Notes under the pieces: model-generated
What the model saw: the letters and a program-made list of their open reading frames with translations, nothing else
What the model was told of the DNA's origin: nothing
Database searches by the model: none
Program-made: the position numbers and the translations under genes
Shown here: positions 1 to 9,546 of the stretch, one piece after another
Layout: each line of letters opens with the position of its first letter
Numbering within the stretch: the first letter of the stretch is position 1
From: Candidatus Kapaibacterium sp.
Lineage (GTDB): Bacteria > Bacteroidota > Ignavibacteria > Kapaibacteriales > UBA2268
Direction of reading: 5' to 3'
Assembly: GCA_013414795.1 (NCBI GenBank)
Contig: CP058732.1
Span: 608,501-672,500, forward strand
Length of the DNA stretch: 64,000 nucleotides

Positions 1-354
1 GCCTACCTATAAGGAATTGAAACTCTGATTAATAAAGGCTTTAAACTGGCGTTTCCGACGATTAGAGCCTACCTATAAGGAATTGAAACCATATCTGGTT
101 TTCAAAGACCAGGAGCAAAGGCAAAGATTAGAGCCTACCTATAAGGAATTGAAACCCACCATAAGCGGTAAAACCATAGGAGCGTGGAGCGATTAGAGCC
201 TACCTATAAGGAATTGAAACATCGCTTGCATTGTGGCGAAACGAAAAGCCGTCGTTCGATTAGAGCCTACCTATAAGGAATTGAAACGAATAAATATACA
301 TAGGATTGAAATTGTCTCTGATAAGATTAGAGCCTACCTATAAGGAATTGAAAC
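1..354 (+). CRISPR. Distal end of a CRISPR array (6 repeats, first truncated by the window edge)
   Basis: A 30-bp direct repeat, beginning GATTAGAGCC and ending AAGGAATTGAAAC, occurs at 60-89, 126-155, 191-220, 258-287 and 325-354. Its last 23 bases also lie at 1-23. All copies are identical. The five complete spacers are 36, 36, 35, 37 and 37 bp and differ from each other. The ATTGAAAC end is typical of type I-A/I-B and type III repeats, where it forms the 8-nt 5' handle of the crRNA. That implies transcription left to right, with the leader and newest spacers off the left edge. No cas gene is present in the window, so the subtype is unassigned. The last repeat is intact rather than decayed. 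Confidence 0.98.
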
Positions 355-395
355 TAAAATTTCCTTTCCAATGGTCTAAATACTGTTGAGTATAC

Positions 396-428
396 AAAAA
401 ACCTCTACTTTTCGAGTAGAGGTTTTTT
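396..428. terminator. Bidirectional intrinsic terminator between the CRISPR array and the convergent lipoprotein gene
   Basis: A perfect 8-bp stem (CCTCTACT / AGTAGAGG) with a 5-base loop is flanked by A6 on the left and T6 on the right. It therefore reads as a Rho-independent terminator on both strands. It lies 41 bp after the last CRISPR repeat and 17 bp after the stop of the minus-strand gene at 446, so it can end both the pre-crRNA and that operon. Confidence 0.9.
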
Positions 429-445
429 GCTTGTTAAATTTTGTT

Positions 446-1150
446 TCACCACCTAAACAAATTCGGGTCGATAGGTTTGTTGATGGCAAGAGTATCGATT
501 GTTACTCGTGCCAACAAATTTTTTCCGTTGTAAACTTCCGTCTTGAATGGGATGAAAAAGCCTTCGGTTTTGCGATAGTCGCTATATCTTGTTTCAGTTT
601 CCAACTTTTGACCTTCGACCATTTTTTCGGTTCGAGTTCCAAGATTCAAATAAGAACTTTTATCGACAAATACATATGAAGTGGAACCATCAGGATAAGT
701 TATCTTGAATTTATGCGCCTCTTTACCAAGAAATTTTTCTTGAGTTACCCCAGCTAGTTTTCCACCTTTTTCTGTATAGTTCATTAATTCAGACCGAAGA
801 TAATTCAACTGGTTATCAAGATTTTGACGCATTTCGGTAATTGCTTGCGATGGTAAAGGAGTAACATTATTATCCAAAAGTGCAATTGCCGTATCTGGAA
901 GAAGTATTGTAACAAGTTCTTGACCACCAAAATTAACTTCTGTTCTCATAGAAGAAGGACGTATAATGTAAATTTTTACGGGAAGTTCCATTCCCATTGA
1001 ATTAATGCTCATAACCATAAACACATTCTTAATCTTATCGAAATTGGCTTTTCCCCCACGCAATTCTATATTCTTTTCTATAATGCTTTCGGGAGATTCC
1101 TTGCACGCAACTAAAACCAATACTAAGAATAATAACAACACTTTTTTCAT
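446..1150 (-). CDS. LolA-like outer-membrane lipoprotein-sorting family lipoprotein
   Basis: The 234-aa protein starts with a lipoprotein signal (MKKVLLLFLVLVLVAC), so Cys16 should be lipidated after export. The rest looks like the LolA/LolB-type open beta-barrel fold: a MGMELPVKIYI strand pair, a central TYPDGSTSYVFVD segment and a C-terminal FFIPFKTEVYNG stretch, a pattern common in Bacteroidota/Chlorobiota proteins annotated as outer membrane lipoprotein-sorting protein. It follows a related gene (1162-1901) by 11 bp and is the last gene of the thyX operon, ending at the shared terminator. The two proteins share the M(G)ME(L/M)P core and a C-terminal P(I/V)DxxLF motif, so they are probably paralogues. 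The exact cargo or role is unknown. Confidence 0.75.
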   Translation of the reverse strand: MKKVLLLFLVLVLVACKESPESIIEKNIELRGGKANFDKIKNVFMVMSINSMGMELPVKIYIIRPSSMRTEVNFGGQELVTILLPDTAIALLDNNVTPLPSQAITEMRQNLDNQLNYLRSELMNYTEKGGKLAGVTQEKFLGKEAHKFKITYPDGSTSYVFVDKSSYLNLGTRTEKMVEGQKLETETRYSDYRKTEGFFIPFKTEVYNGKNLLARVTIDTLAINKPIDPNLFRW

Positions 1151-1161
1151 TTTTCTCTCAA

Positions 1162-1901
1162 TTACTTTTTAAACAAACTATCGTCAACAGGTTCATTAAC
1201 CTTTATAGTAACATATTCCATTTGAAGGTTTTGACCTTGGCCAAGATTCATATTGATTAACTTTGGAAACGTCATCCCAGCAACTTGTTGGTATTCTTTG
1301 ATGTAGATGTCAATGTTCTGTTCCTGACCCATTTGCTTTTGCTTAAAAGAAACTTTGCGAAGTAGGTAAGTGTTTGGTTCAAACCAAAAATATCCTTCGG
1401 ATTCACCTTCGGTCGTATCCTTTGGAGTAATTTTCATTCGATAGCAGTTCACACCATCAATTTTTTCTCTTCCGACAATTTCGAAGTTGGTATTTTGTTC
1501 GCTGAAATCCTCATTGAAAAAATTAAATCCCTCAGCAAGACTCTGGTTTTTTAGTTGCTTTTTGGCTTCAGTAATTTGTTCTTTTGGTATGTCTGTAACC
1601 GAACCATTTTGAATTTGCCAACCACCATTTGGGGTTAAGACTACAGTGGTAGTTTGACCCATAAAAGAAGTTTCGTAACGCAGATTGTCTACTTTGATCC
1701 AGATTTTGCTTGGCATTTCCATTCCCATTATTGTCGCTTTCATTTCTTGATAAAGTGTTTTCACTTTCGACCTATCTGCAATTTGTTTCTGCTTTTGAAT
1801 GAAATTTGAAATGATTTCTTGATCCGATTGCGAATATGTTAACCCTACAAAAGAGAAAAACAAAATAAAAATACTGATTGAAAAAACAATTTTTTAGACA
1901 T
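1162..1901 (-). CDS. LolA-like exported protein with an apparent -1 frameshift in an A6 tract of the signal peptide
   Basis: The long frame (1162-1863, 233 aa) opens only at a TTG within a hydrophobic stretch. Just upstream is a proper start: GGAGG at 1906-1910 (top-strand CCTCC), a 4-base spacer and ATG at 1901-1899. From that ATG the frame reads MSKK and then leaves the long frame at a run of six A (1895-1890, TTTTTT on the top strand), stopping after 18 codons. One extra A would give MSKKIVFSISIFILFFSF..., an ideal Sec signal peptide cleaved near TYSQ. So either the assembly lost a base, the gene is phase-variable, or slippage restores the frame. The mature part resembles the LolA-like paralogue downstream. 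It begins 11 bp after thyX. Confidence 0.75.
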
Positions 1902-1912
1902 AAAACCTCCAA

Positions 1913-2758
1913 TTATTTAAAATTGTTTATAAAAGAAATTTTAGTGAAAAATTCTTCGACTTCACGTTTGGTAAGTCCCATTTCGAGCATTTCTTCGAAA
2001 GTGGGTAATTTATATTGAATCATATTTTTAAGGATTTTCAATTCCACGGCGGAAAAAGTTACTGAATTAAGCCTATAATCCTCGAAGGCTTGGTATGCAA
2101 TTGGACAGGTTTCCTTTACAATTTGAGCGATAATTTTCGCATACTCACGAATTTCGTATTGTGCAGTAGGATGTAAACGAAGTTCAAGAAAATGGAACAA
2201 ATTGTGCAAATCAATCTTCCAATACCATTCAGTATATGTTGAAAGAGGAAGGTTTATTCTTGCCAACTCTCGCGCTATTTCTTTGGAAAGATAATTATTA
2301 TATTTTTCATACAATAGGTTTTGTGTTTCCTGTAAATCTTGAATGAATTCATTAGCAATCTCTTCGGGGATGGGTTCGTCGGAGCGTCCTTGTTTGTTGG
2401 TCTTACTTTGTGTTCGAACATCTTCGGGCGATGGGACATAAAATTCGTCGGGCATAACCGAGTAGCGACCAGAGTATTCATTCACATTTGCAGTGCGATG
2501 TCGTATCCATTGCCGAGCAACGAAAATCGGTAATTTAATGTGAAATTTGTACTCCACCATTTCAAATGGCGAAGTGTGGCAGTGACGCATCAAATAGCGA
2601 ATCAAATTCCTATCTTCCGAAACAGTCTTTGTTCCACGTCCGTAGGAAACACGCGCTGCTTGGACAATCGATTCGTCTCCGCCCATAATATCAACCAGAC
2701 GGACAAACCCTTTGTCCAAACATTTAAACTCTTTGCCTATTATTTCACTTCTTTCCAA
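1913..2758 (-). CDS. thyX: Flavin-dependent thymidylate synthase ThyX
   Basis: ThyX methylates dUMP to dTMP using methylene-tetrahydrofolate, FAD and NADPH, and needs no ThyA-type dihydrofolate step. The 281-aa protein carries the diagnostic RHRx7S motif (R86-H87-R88 to S96, within RHRTANVNEYSGRYS) that binds FAD and dUMP. The downstream helices (STYTEWYWKIDLHNLFHFLELR, split by family-typical insertions) also match the family. The only usable start in this frame is TTG at 2758, because an in-frame stop lies two codons upstream. It leads a three-gene minus-strand operon with the two LolA-like genes. Together with class II nrdJ at 60159 it gives a deoxynucleotide supply that does not depend on oxygen. 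Confidence 0.96.
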   Translation of the reverse strand: MERSEIIGKEFKCLDKGFVRLVDIMGGDESIVQAARVSYGRGTKTVSEDRNLIRYLMRHCHTSPFEMVEYKFHIKLPIFVARQWIRHRTANVNEYSGRYSVMPDEFYVPSPEDVRTQSKTNKQGRSDEPIPEEIANEFIQDLQETQNLLYEKYNNYLSKEIARELARINLPLSTYTEWYWKIDLHNLFHFLELRLHPTAQYEIREYAKIIAQIVKETCPIAYQAFEDYRLNSVTFSAVELKILKNMIQYKLPTFEEMLEMGLTKREVEEFFTKISFINNFK

Positions 2759-2893
2759 AGTTCAAATTTTTAAAAAATTGATTGACGAATTTAGTAAAGA
2801 AAAATTTAATAAACCAATAGAACCTTATTTTTAAACAATTTTTATTAAATTGTAATTTTTGTAAAAAATTAATGAACTATTAAGGATGGTATT

Positions 2894-4084
2894 ATGAATG
2901 TTGAGTTAATTCAAAAGGAATTAAAGCGTGAAGGGCTTGACGGTTGGCTTTTCTACGACTTTCATAATCGAGACCCAATTGCAATTCGAATTTTAAACAT
3001 CGATACCAAGAGGTTCACTTCCCGACGTTGGTTTTACTACATCCCAAGTGAAGGTTCCCCCAAAAAACTTGTCCACAAAATTGAATCTTGGAAATTAGAC
3101 CACCTTCCAGGGGAAAAGTTCATATACTTGCCCTGGGAGGAATTGCATAATCAACTTCGCCAAATTCTTTCCGGAGCCCAAAAAATTGCGATGCAATATT
3201 CCCCACGCAATGCAATACCTTACGTTTCAAATGTAGACGCTGGAACAATCGAATTGGTACGAAGTTTTGGAATCGATGTCGTTTCGAGTGCCAACCTGGT
3301 AAGTTTGTTTGAAGCCCATTTGTCTGATGAAGAAATTGAAAGCCATCGAATTGCTGGTGAATTAATGCACAGAGTTAAGAACTTAGCCTTCAAAGAAATT
3401 GCGCAAAGAATTAAAGATGGAAACCACCCCACAGAATATGAAATCCACAAGTTTATGCTTGACCTATTCAAAGAATTTAATTTAACAACAAACGATGGTC
3501 CAATCGTCGCAATAAACGAACACGCAGCAGACCCCCACTTCGAGCCAACCGAATCAAACTGCTATAAAATGCACGAAGGCGATCTTGTTTTGCTCGACCT
3601 ATGGGCAAAACTCAATCGAGAACGCTCGATTTACTACGACATTACTTGGATGGGCTACATTGGCACAACGGTACCAACCCGATTAAACGAAATTTTTTCA
3701 ATTGTTACAAATGCAAGGGACAGCGCCTTGAAACTTGTCAAAGAACGTTTTTCCAAAAAACTGCCAGTTTATGGTTTTGAAGTTGACGACGCAGCAAGAA
3801 AGGTTATTATCGATGCTGGCTACGGACAATTCTTTACACACCGAACAGGGCATAACATTGGCGAAGAAGTCCACGGCAATGGTACTCATATGGATAATCT
3901 TGAAACGAGAGACGAGCGAAAAATTATCCCTGGCAGTTGTTTTTCCATCGAACCTGGAATATACATCCCAGAAGAGAAGATTGGATTCCGCTCGGAGATT
4001 GATGTTGTTATTACCAACAACTCCGAAGTTGTTGTTTTTGGAGATATTCAGAAAGAGATTGTTCCAATTTTAGCAATTGATTAG
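2894..4084 (+). CDS. M24 family metallopeptidase (Xaa-Pro dipeptidase-like)
   Basis: A 396-aa cytoplasmic pita-bread peptidase that should remove N-terminal residues ahead of proline. An N-terminal creatinase-like domain (about 1-145) precedes the catalytic domain. All five metal ligands are visible: D235 (LLDLW), D249 (YYDIT), H320 (TGHNIGEEVHG), E353 (SIEPGIY) and E368 (RSEID). An AAGGATGG Shine-Dalgarno sequence sits just before the ATG. It is followed by a peptide transporter 27 bp downstream, which fits peptide uptake followed by intracellular degradation. The family also includes prolidases and creatinases; the substrate cannot be fixed from sequence. Confidence 0.9.
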   Translation: MNVELIQKELKREGLDGWLFYDFHNRDPIAIRILNIDTKRFTSRRWFYYIPSEGSPKKLVHKIESWKLDHLPGEKFIYLPWEELHNQLRQILSGAQKIAMQYSPRNAIPYVSNVDAGTIELVRSFGIDVVSSANLVSLFEAHLSDEEIESHRIAGELMHRVKNLAFKEIAQRIKDGNHPTEYEIHKFMLDLFKEFNLTTNDGPIVAINEHAADPHFEPTESNCYKMHEGDLVLLDLWAKLNRERSIYYDITWMGYIGTTVPTRLNEIFSIVTNARDSALKLVKERFSKKLPVYGFEVDDAARKVIIDAGYGQFFTHRTGHNIGEEVHGNGTHMDNLETRDERKIIPGSCFSIEPGIYIPEEKIGFRSEIDVVITNNSEVVVFGDIQKEIVPILAID

Positions 4085-4111
4085 TTTTGTTCAACAAATA
4101 TAATTTGTTTT

Positions 4112-5914
4112 ATGTTTAAAAACCATCCAAAAGGGCTTGTTGTAGCGTTTTTCTCCAATATGGGAGAGCGTTTCGGTTTCTACACAATGATGGCAGTTCT
4201 TGTCTTGTTCCTTCAAGCCAAATACAATCTTTCGGCAGAAAGTGCGGGCGACATTTACAGTTGGTTCTACTTCGCTATTTATGCTCTGGCTCTCGTTGGC
4301 GGGATTATTGCTGACTTTACAAGCAAGTACAAAACAACAGTACTATTTGGCTTAATCATTATGCTTATTGGATATGTAATAATTGCCCTGCCTGGTATGA
4401 CTCTACCAGTCACTGTTGTCGGTCTATTTGTTATCGCTTTGGGCAATGGTTTGTTCAAAGGAAATTTGCAAGCCATCGTTGGGCAAATGTACGACGACCC
4501 AAAGTATTCTCCCCTTCGGGATACAGCATATATGATATTCTATATGGGTATCAACATTGGGGCTTTTTTCGCACCATTCGCAGCAACTGCCATAAGGAAC
4601 TATATTTTAGAGACCAAGGGCTTTCTCCACGATGCAAGTTTGCCAGCCCTTTGTCATAGTTTTTTGAACGGACAACTCACCGACCCAGTGCAATTGGAGA
4701 ATTTGACTAAACTTGCACAAAAAGTTTCCATTGGATATAATTTCACAGATTTACAAACATTTGCCCAAAACTACATAGACGCTTTCTCCTATGGCTACAA
4801 TATGGCTTTCGGTATCGCAGCAATTGCTATGTTAATTTCCCTCGTGATTTATCTATCTTTCAAAAAGTTCTTACCAGACAAAATCAAAGTTGAAATACAA
4901 AGCAAAAAAGAAAACAAAGTTTCGATTGCCTCTAAAGAAAATCTAATACCATTGGCCTCAGCAATCGTAGTTTTTGCCGTCGTTGTCCTAATATTTACTT
5001 ATGTTTTGAACAACTTTTCGCTCGGTCTTGCAATTGCCCTTTTCCTCGCTTTTTCAACCTGGATCCTTCTTGCCTCAACAAAGGAAGAAAAACCTCGCGT
5101 CGTAACTCTTTTGCTTGTGTTTTTGGTTGTAATTTTCTTTTGGATGTCCTTCCATCAAAATGGCTTAACTCTAACTTTTTTTGCCCGCGATTACACTGTT
5201 AAAGAAGTTGGACCAATTAATCAAATGTTCTTCAATCTATGGCATATGTTAATTCTAATTGCCGCAGTCGCTGGGCTGATTTTAACATTTATCCTAAAGA
5301 AACCCATTCAGAAAATTTTATCTGCTGTCGCTTTTGTAGTCTTTGGTATATGGTCGTATTATCTAATTTCCAATGCACCACCGACAACACCAATTGAGCC
5401 AGAAAAGTTCCAGGCTTTCAATCCACTTTTTATTGTTATTCTCACCTTCCCGATTATGGGCTTCTTCTCTTGGTTGCGAAGCAAGAATATGGAACCCTCG
5501 ACCCCAAGGAAAATTGGTATTGGAATGCTAATCGCTTCGACTGCTTTCATATTAATGCTTATCGCTTCAGTAGATTTGCCCGCTCCAAAACTAATCAAAG
5601 ATTTAACTACCTGGCCTCGTGTCGGTCCCCACTGGTTAACGGCAAGTTATTTGATACTTACCATTGCAGAATTATTTCTAAGCCCGATGGGTTTGTCTTT
5701 CGTCTCCAAGGTTGCTCCTTCCCGATTCCAGGGCTTAATGCAGGGTGGCTGGTTGCTGGCAACTGCTGTTGGAAATAAATTGCTATTTGTAGGAAGTTTC
5801 CTTTGGGACCGTATTGAACTTTGGGAAGTTTGGTTGGTCTTTGTCGTTTGTTGTTTCATTTCCGCAGCGTTCATTTTTAGCATAATGAAAAAACTTGAAA
5901 AAGTAACCAAATAA
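4112..5914 (+). CDS. POT/PTR2 family proton-dependent oligopeptide transporter
   Basis: A 600-aa inner-membrane MFS protein importing di- and tripeptides with protons. The first helix carries the ExxERFxYY-type motif as GERFGFY, and the family signature FYMGINIGAFFAPF follows GLFKGNLQAIVGQMYDDP. It is longer than the canonical ~490 aa because of a loop at about residues 165-215 and extra hydrophobic segments in the middle, as is common for Bacteroidota POT proteins. It lies 27 bp after the M24 peptidase gene, probably in one transcript, and is followed by a strong terminator at 5941. Confidence 0.93.
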   Translation: MFKNHPKGLVVAFFSNMGERFGFYTMMAVLVLFLQAKYNLSAESAGDIYSWFYFAIYALALVGGIIADFTSKYKTTVLFGLIIMLIGYVIIALPGMTLPVTVVGLFVIALGNGLFKGNLQAIVGQMYDDPKYSPLRDTAYMIFYMGINIGAFFAPFAATAIRNYILETKGFLHDASLPALCHSFLNGQLTDPVQLENLTKLAQKVSIGYNFTDLQTFAQNYIDAFSYGYNMAFGIAAIAMLISLVIYLSFKKFLPDKIKVEIQSKKENKVSIASKENLIPLASAIVVFAVVVLIFTYVLNNFSLGLAIALFLAFSTWILLASTKEEKPRVVTLLLVFLVVIFFWMSFHQNGLTLTFFARDYTVKEVGPINQMFFNLWHMLILIAAVAGLILTFILKKPIQKILSAVAFVVFGIWSYYLISNAPPTTPIEPEKFQAFNPLFIVILTFPIMGFFSWLRSKNMEPSTPRKIGIGMLIASTAFILMLIASVDLPAPKLIKDLTTWPRVGPHWLTASYLILTIAELFLSPMGLSFVSKVAPSRFQGLMQGGWLLATAVGNKLLFVGSFLWDRIELWEVWLVFVVCCFISAAFIFSIMKKLEKVTK

Positions 5915-5940
5915 TAACTTTTTGAATTTTTTTACTTCGA

Positions 5941-5969
5941 GGGGTTTGGCAACAAACCCCGTTTTTTTT
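5941..5969 (+). terminator. Rho-independent terminator after the peptide transporter
   Basis: A perfect 7-bp stem (GGGGTTT / AAACCCC) with a 6-base loop is followed by G and T8. It separates the peptidase-transporter unit from dnaE. Confidence 0.9.
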
Positions 5970-6044
5970 GATTTATTACTTATTATAATCTAAACTATAA
6001 CTTTTTCTTAATTTTGTTCAATTTAAACACTAATTATTCAGAAA

Positions 6045-9000
6045 ATGGAATTTGTACATTTGCACAATCATACACATTATTCGATGCTGGACGCAGCAGC
6101 AACTGTGGACGATTTGATTAATGCAGCCGTGGAAAATGGACATAAAGCCGTTGCCCTAACCGACCACGGAGTAATGTTCGGAGCAATGGAATTCTACTTG
6201 AAAGCCAAAAAGAAAGGCATTAAACCGATAATTGGTTTTGAAGCGTATCTTGCAACTGGTAGTAGATTTGACAAAACTGCTGGGAAAACTAAAAAGAAAA
6301 ACTATTACCATTTGCTTCTACTTGCAAAAAATCGTCAAGGCTACAAAAATTTAATCAAATTGACAACATTAGCCCATTTGGAAGGATTTTACTACAAACC
6401 TCGAATTGATAAGGAATTACTCGAAAAGTACAAAGACGGATTAATCGTATGTTCTGGATGTATCAATGGTGTTATTAATTCACATATTTTAAATGGCGAT
6501 TACGAAAGAGCCAGGAAAGAAGCAGAGTACTTCAAGAGTTTATTTGGTGAGGATTTCTACATTGAACTGCAAAACCACTACCTTCCAGAAGACCCAAGCA
6601 TTTTAGAATGGGCTCCCAAAATTGCGAAGGAATTGGGAATAAAATTAGTTGCCACCAACGATGTTCACTATATAAAAAAAGAGCACTCAATCGCACACAA
6701 TGTTTACCTAAGTATAAAATCAGCCAGCGAGGGTGTTCAAAACATTGACATTTACAATCTTCGGTATCGTTCCGACCAACTCTACTACAAGAGCACAGAC
6801 GAAATGTTTGAACTTTTTAAGGACTTCCCCGAAGCAATTGAAAATACAGTTGAAATCGCAGATAAATGCGATTTAACTTTTGAAAACAAAATTTTTATGC
6901 CAGAATATAAAATACCAGAAGACTCCAAATCCAAAAATCTTGATGAATATCTTCGAGAATTGACATACAAAGGGCTAAAAGAGCGATACGAAACAATTAC
7001 CGAAGAAATTCAACAACGAGCCGATTATGAACTAAGCGTAATTTGCAATATGAAATTCTCTGGCTACTTTCTTATCGTAGCCGATTTCGTAAACGCTGCG
7101 AGGAAGATGGGCGTGAGGATTGGTCCAGGTCGAGGTTCTGCTGCTGGAAGTATCGTCGCCTACGCATTAGGTATTACCAACATCGACCCAATTAAATATG
7201 GTTTGTTGTTCGAAAGGTTCCTTAATCCCGATAGAGTTACTCTACCAGACATTGACATTGATTTCTCCGACGACAAACGCGATTTGGTAATCGATTATGT
7301 TAAAAAGAAATATGGGGAAAATTGTGTGGCGCAAATAATAACTTTTGGAAAACTCTCCTCTCGGGCCGTCTTAAAAGACGTTGGAAGAATCCTTGGTATT
7401 CCCCACCAAGAGATTAACAAAATTACAAGCAAAATACCAGTTGTCCTTGGAAAGGTAACTCCATTGAGCGAAGCACTTGAACTTCCAGACCTTGCCGAAC
7501 TAAAAAACACCGACGACCCACGCTACAAGCAACTTGTAGAATTTTCCCTTCTCCTTGAAGGATTGTATCGACACACTTCGGTTCACGCCGCGGGAATAGT
7601 TATTACCCCCGATGATGTTAGCGAATTTGTCCCGCTTTTCGCCCAGAAAGTTGATGATGAAGACAAAGTCGAAATCGTAACACAATACAGTATGAACGAA
7701 TTGGAAAGCGCTGGCTTGGTAAAAATGGATTTTCTGGGCTTGCGAACTTTGTCGATAATTGACGGAACTCTTGAAATGATTGAAAAGAACCACGGTGTTA
7801 AGATTGACATAGATAAAATTGATTATGACGACCCAAAGACTTTCGAACTTTTTGCCCAGGGCAAAACCCTTGGTGTGTTCCAATTTGAATCTCCCGGAAT
7901 GCAAGAATACTTGCGTCAATTGAAACCAACGAGCCTGCTTGAACTAAGCGATATGAACGCTTTGTATCGACCTGGACCTTTGCAACACATACCAGAATAC
8001 ATAGACCGTAAGTATGGGCGTAAAAAAATCGAATATCTACACCCACTAATGGAAAAGTCGCTTAAACCTACGTATGGGATAATCGTATACCAAGAACAAG
8101 TAATGCAACTTGCTCGGGACATTGCCGGCTTCACCCTTGCACAAGCAGATAATTTACGCCGAGCAATGGGCAAAAAGAAAATCGACGTTATGATGAAGAT
8201 GAAACCAGAATTTATCGAGGGAGCCAAAAGAGTTAATGGAATAGATGAGAAAGTTGCCGAGGAAATTTTCGATTTAATCGAAAAATTTGCAAACTATGGC
8301 TTTAATAAATCACATTCATTGGCATACTCAATTCTTGCATATCAAACCGCTTGGTTAAAAGCACACTACCCAGCCGAGTTTCTTGCTGCGAACTTAAACG
8401 CAGAAATCAACAATCCCAAACAAATCCCTAAATTAATCGAAGAAGCAAAATCCCTTGGTATTCAAATTCTTCCGCCGGATGTAAACCGTTCTTTTGCTCG
8501 ATTCGTCGCAGTAGATTCGAAGACGATTTTATTCGGTCTTGCTGGAATAAAAAATGTCGGAACCCGTGTAGAGGAAACAATTGTAAACGCTCGCAAAGAA
8601 AAACCTTTTACTTCCTTCTACAATTTTGTATCACGGGTAGACCCAAAAGTAGTAAATCGTAAGGTGCTGGAAGCATTGGTTTGCACTGGTGCCTTCGATT
8701 CGATTGAAAACGGAAAGCGAGCCTCTTTATATTCAGCAATCGACACTGCTTTGGATTTTTCTAGAAAAATTCACGAGCAGAACGAAAATCCCGATTCCTT
8801 CCTTTTTGGGGATAATATGAGCCACGAAGATTTAATTGTCGAACCCAAACTTCCCGATGTTCCCGAGTGGAATTACCGTGAACGTTTGGCAAGGGAGAAA
8901 GAGTTCTTAAACTTCTATCTCAGTGGTCACCCTCTCGAAAAGTATAAAAATATTATTAAAGCAATAACAAACGTGGATTTGTCCAATCCAAGCGAAAATC

Positions 9001-9515
9001 TGAATGGGGGAATCGTAAGAGTCGTTGGAACGCTGGGCGAAATCGACTCCAAACTTGACAAAAACAAACAAAAATTTGCCTTTGCCACTATTGAGGATTT
9101 CAATGGAAAAGCAGAATTGGTTATATGGAGCGATGCTTATTCAAAATTTTACCATTTACTCGACGAAGATAGAATTGTACTCGTGGTAGGAAAAGGCGAA
9201 GTTCGGGAAGAAAATCCCTTAAAAATTTATGTTAGCGAAATTTATCCCATTGAAGAGGCACTGTCCATTTTTATTGAAGCGATACACATATATTTAGTTG
9301 AAGATAAAAATGCGAAACAAAAGTTGAACAAATTCGCTAAAATGTGCAATTCACCAGATACCGCAATAAAAGTGCTTTTCATCTTGAAAAACAATGGCGA
9401 ACGTAAGGCTTTCGTGGCGGAAAATGTACACTTTGCATTGAACGAGGACAACTTGTCCAAACTTGTTCAAATTTTTGGGGAAGAATCAATTCGATTTATT
9501 CCTAAGAATTTGTAA
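6045..9515 (+). CDS. dnaE: DNA polymerase III alpha subunit
   Basis: The 1156-aa replicative polymerase catalytic subunit. The N-terminal PHP domain (about 1-280) keeps its metal-site motifs: HLHNHTHYS, ALTDHG, VCSGCINGVI and ATNDVHY. The polymerase core contains GPGRGSAAGS and the catalytic aspartates in PDIDIDFSDD, followed by fingers with HTSVHAAGIVI and LYRPGPL. Helix-hairpin-helix and OB-fold regions (about 960-1060, GGIVRVVGTLGEI) lie at the C terminus. No intein or split is seen. The intact PHP metal ligands suggest it could retain PHP-dependent proofreading, unlike E. coli DnaE. A TAATTTTG sequence 29 bp upstream of the ATG may be a Bacteroidota-style -7 box. Confidence 0.97.
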   Translation: MEFVHLHNHTHYSMLDAAATVDDLINAAVENGHKAVALTDHGVMFGAMEFYLKAKKKGIKPIIGFEAYLATGSRFDKTAGKTKKKNYYHLLLLAKNRQGYKNLIKLTTLAHLEGFYYKPRIDKELLEKYKDGLIVCSGCINGVINSHILNGDYERARKEAEYFKSLFGEDFYIELQNHYLPEDPSILEWAPKIAKELGIKLVATNDVHYIKKEHSIAHNVYLSIKSASEGVQNIDIYNLRYRSDQLYYKSTDEMFELFKDFPEAIENTVEIADKCDLTFENKIFMPEYKIPEDSKSKNLDEYLRELTYKGLKERYETITEEIQQRADYELSVICNMKFSGYFLIVADFVNAARKMGVRIGPGRGSAAGSIVAYALGITNIDPIKYGLLFERFLNPDRVTLPDIDIDFSDDKRDLVIDYVKKKYGENCVAQIITFGKLSSRAVLKDVGRILGIPHQEINKITSKIPVVLGKVTPLSEALELPDLAELKNTDDPRYKQLVEFSLLLEGLYRHTSVHAAGIVITPDDVSEFVPLFAQKVDDEDKVEIVTQYSMNELESAGLVKMDFLGLRTLSIIDGTLEMIEKNHGVKIDIDKIDYDDPKTFELFAQGKTLGVFQFESPGMQEYLRQLKPTSLLELSDMNALYRPGPLQHIPEYIDRKYGRKKIEYLHPLMEKSLKPTYGIIVYQEQVMQLARDIAGFTLAQADNLRRAMGKKKIDVMMKMKPEFIEGAKRVNGIDEKVAEEIFDLIEKFANYGFNKSHSLAYSILAYQTAWLKAHYPAEFLAANLNAEINNPKQIPKLIEEAKSLGIQILPPDVNRSFARFVAVDSKTILFGLAGIKNVGTRVEETIVNARKEKPFTSFYNFVSRVDPKVVNRKVLEALVCTGAFDSIENGKRASLYSAIDTALDFSRKIHEQNENPDSFLFGDNMSHEDLIVEPKLPDVPEWNYRERLAREKEFLNFYLSGHPLEKYKNIIKAITNVDLSNPSENLNGGIVRVVGTLGEIDSKLDKNKQKFAFATIEDFNGKAELVIWSDAYSKFYHLLDEDRIVLVVGKGEVREENPLKIYVSEIYPIEEALSIFIEAIHIYLVEDKNAKQKLNKFAKMCNSPDTAIKVLFILKNNGERKAFVAENVHFALNEDNLSKLVQIFGEESIRFIPKNL

Positions 9516-9546
9516 AATTTTGTTATTTTGCTTTTTTGGAGGATTT

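Noticed and set aside
7500-8227. Several minus-strand frames of 75-139 aa inside dnaE
   Set aside because: All lie antisense to conserved polymerase motifs and look like byproducts of codon use.
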